From contig MHYJ01000056.1 in assembly GCA_001828445.1 (NCBI GenBank), forward strand, positions 806 to 14,345: a DNA stretch of 13,540 nucleotides, written 5' to 3'. Below, in pieces: positions 13,527-13,540 of this stretch (the stretch's first letter is position 1; each line of letters begins with the position of its first letter). Source of the stretch: Planctomycetes bacterium RBG_16_43_13. GTDB taxonomy: Bacteria > Planctomycetota > MHYJ01. The notes below the pieces were generated by a model. The model had not been told where the DNA came from. It did not search any database and was given only the letters and a program-made list of their open reading frames with translations. A program made the position numbers and the translations under genes.

Positions 13527-13540
13527 TTAGATATCTCTTT

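Noticed and set aside
1..13540. Mobile element, CRISPR array, tRNA or riboswitch
   Set aside because: No transposase or integrase motifs, no regularly spaced repeats, no cloverleaf-like stretch, and no intergenic gap long enough for a typical riboswitch except the acpP leader, which shows only a small AACC/GGTT hairpin.

Overview
The window reads as a housekeeping stretch from the chromosome of an unidentified diderm bacterium of low to medium G+C. It has many ATA (Ile) and AGA/AGG (Arg) codons, closely packed genes and almost no intergenic DNA. A lipoprotein-sorting ABC transporter (LolC/E and LolD) implies an outer membrane. I cannot name a phylum from sequence alone. I see no mobile element, tRNA, rRNA, CRISPR array or prophage gene.

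Layout: (1) Positions 1-156 are non-coding with several inverted and direct repeats. (2) rnpA-yidD (minus) and lysS-lolC/E-lolD (plus) diverge from a short shared promoter region at about 718-802. (3) A separate promoter at 4245-4273 drives a FHA-GAF-HD-GYP signalling protein whose stop overlaps the start of nadB (L-aspartate oxidase). (4) The plus-strand genes end at 7376 and everything to the right is on the minus strand. Read in the direction of transcription, that is a biotin carrier protein, methylmalonyl-CoA mutase large subunit, methylmalonyl-CoA epimerase, acyl carrier protein, FabF, and then two tandem copies of a two-gene membrane module. Each module has a small double-spanning protein with a predicted beta-rich (OB-like) domain, followed by a YdjM/DUF457-type membrane protein.

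How they fit together: biotin carrier, mutase and epimerase belong to the propionyl-CoA/methylmalonyl-CoA/succinyl-CoA route; the carboxyltransferase, the B12-binding subunit and MeaB are not in the window. AcpP and FabF form a fatty-acid elongation pair. The duplicated membrane module sits behind fabF with gaps or overlaps of 11 nt or less, so it is probably co-transcribed with it. rnpA/yidD serve tRNA maturation and membrane-protein insertion, and lysS/lolCD serve translation and lipoprotein export.

Most notable points: the upstream YdjM-like copy (8305-8769) has no ATG, GTG or TTG start, and an ATC codon stands exactly where its paralogue has ATG, behind a good Shine-Dalgarno sequence. The two-gene duplication next to acpP-fabF is the best candidate for an undescribed system. 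Several transcription units look alike, with a promoter -10 box 14-19 nt before the ATG and no Shine-Dalgarno, while many genes inside operons do have one. Two short exact repeats (14 and 13 bp) link the promoters of rnpA, acpP and mutA.
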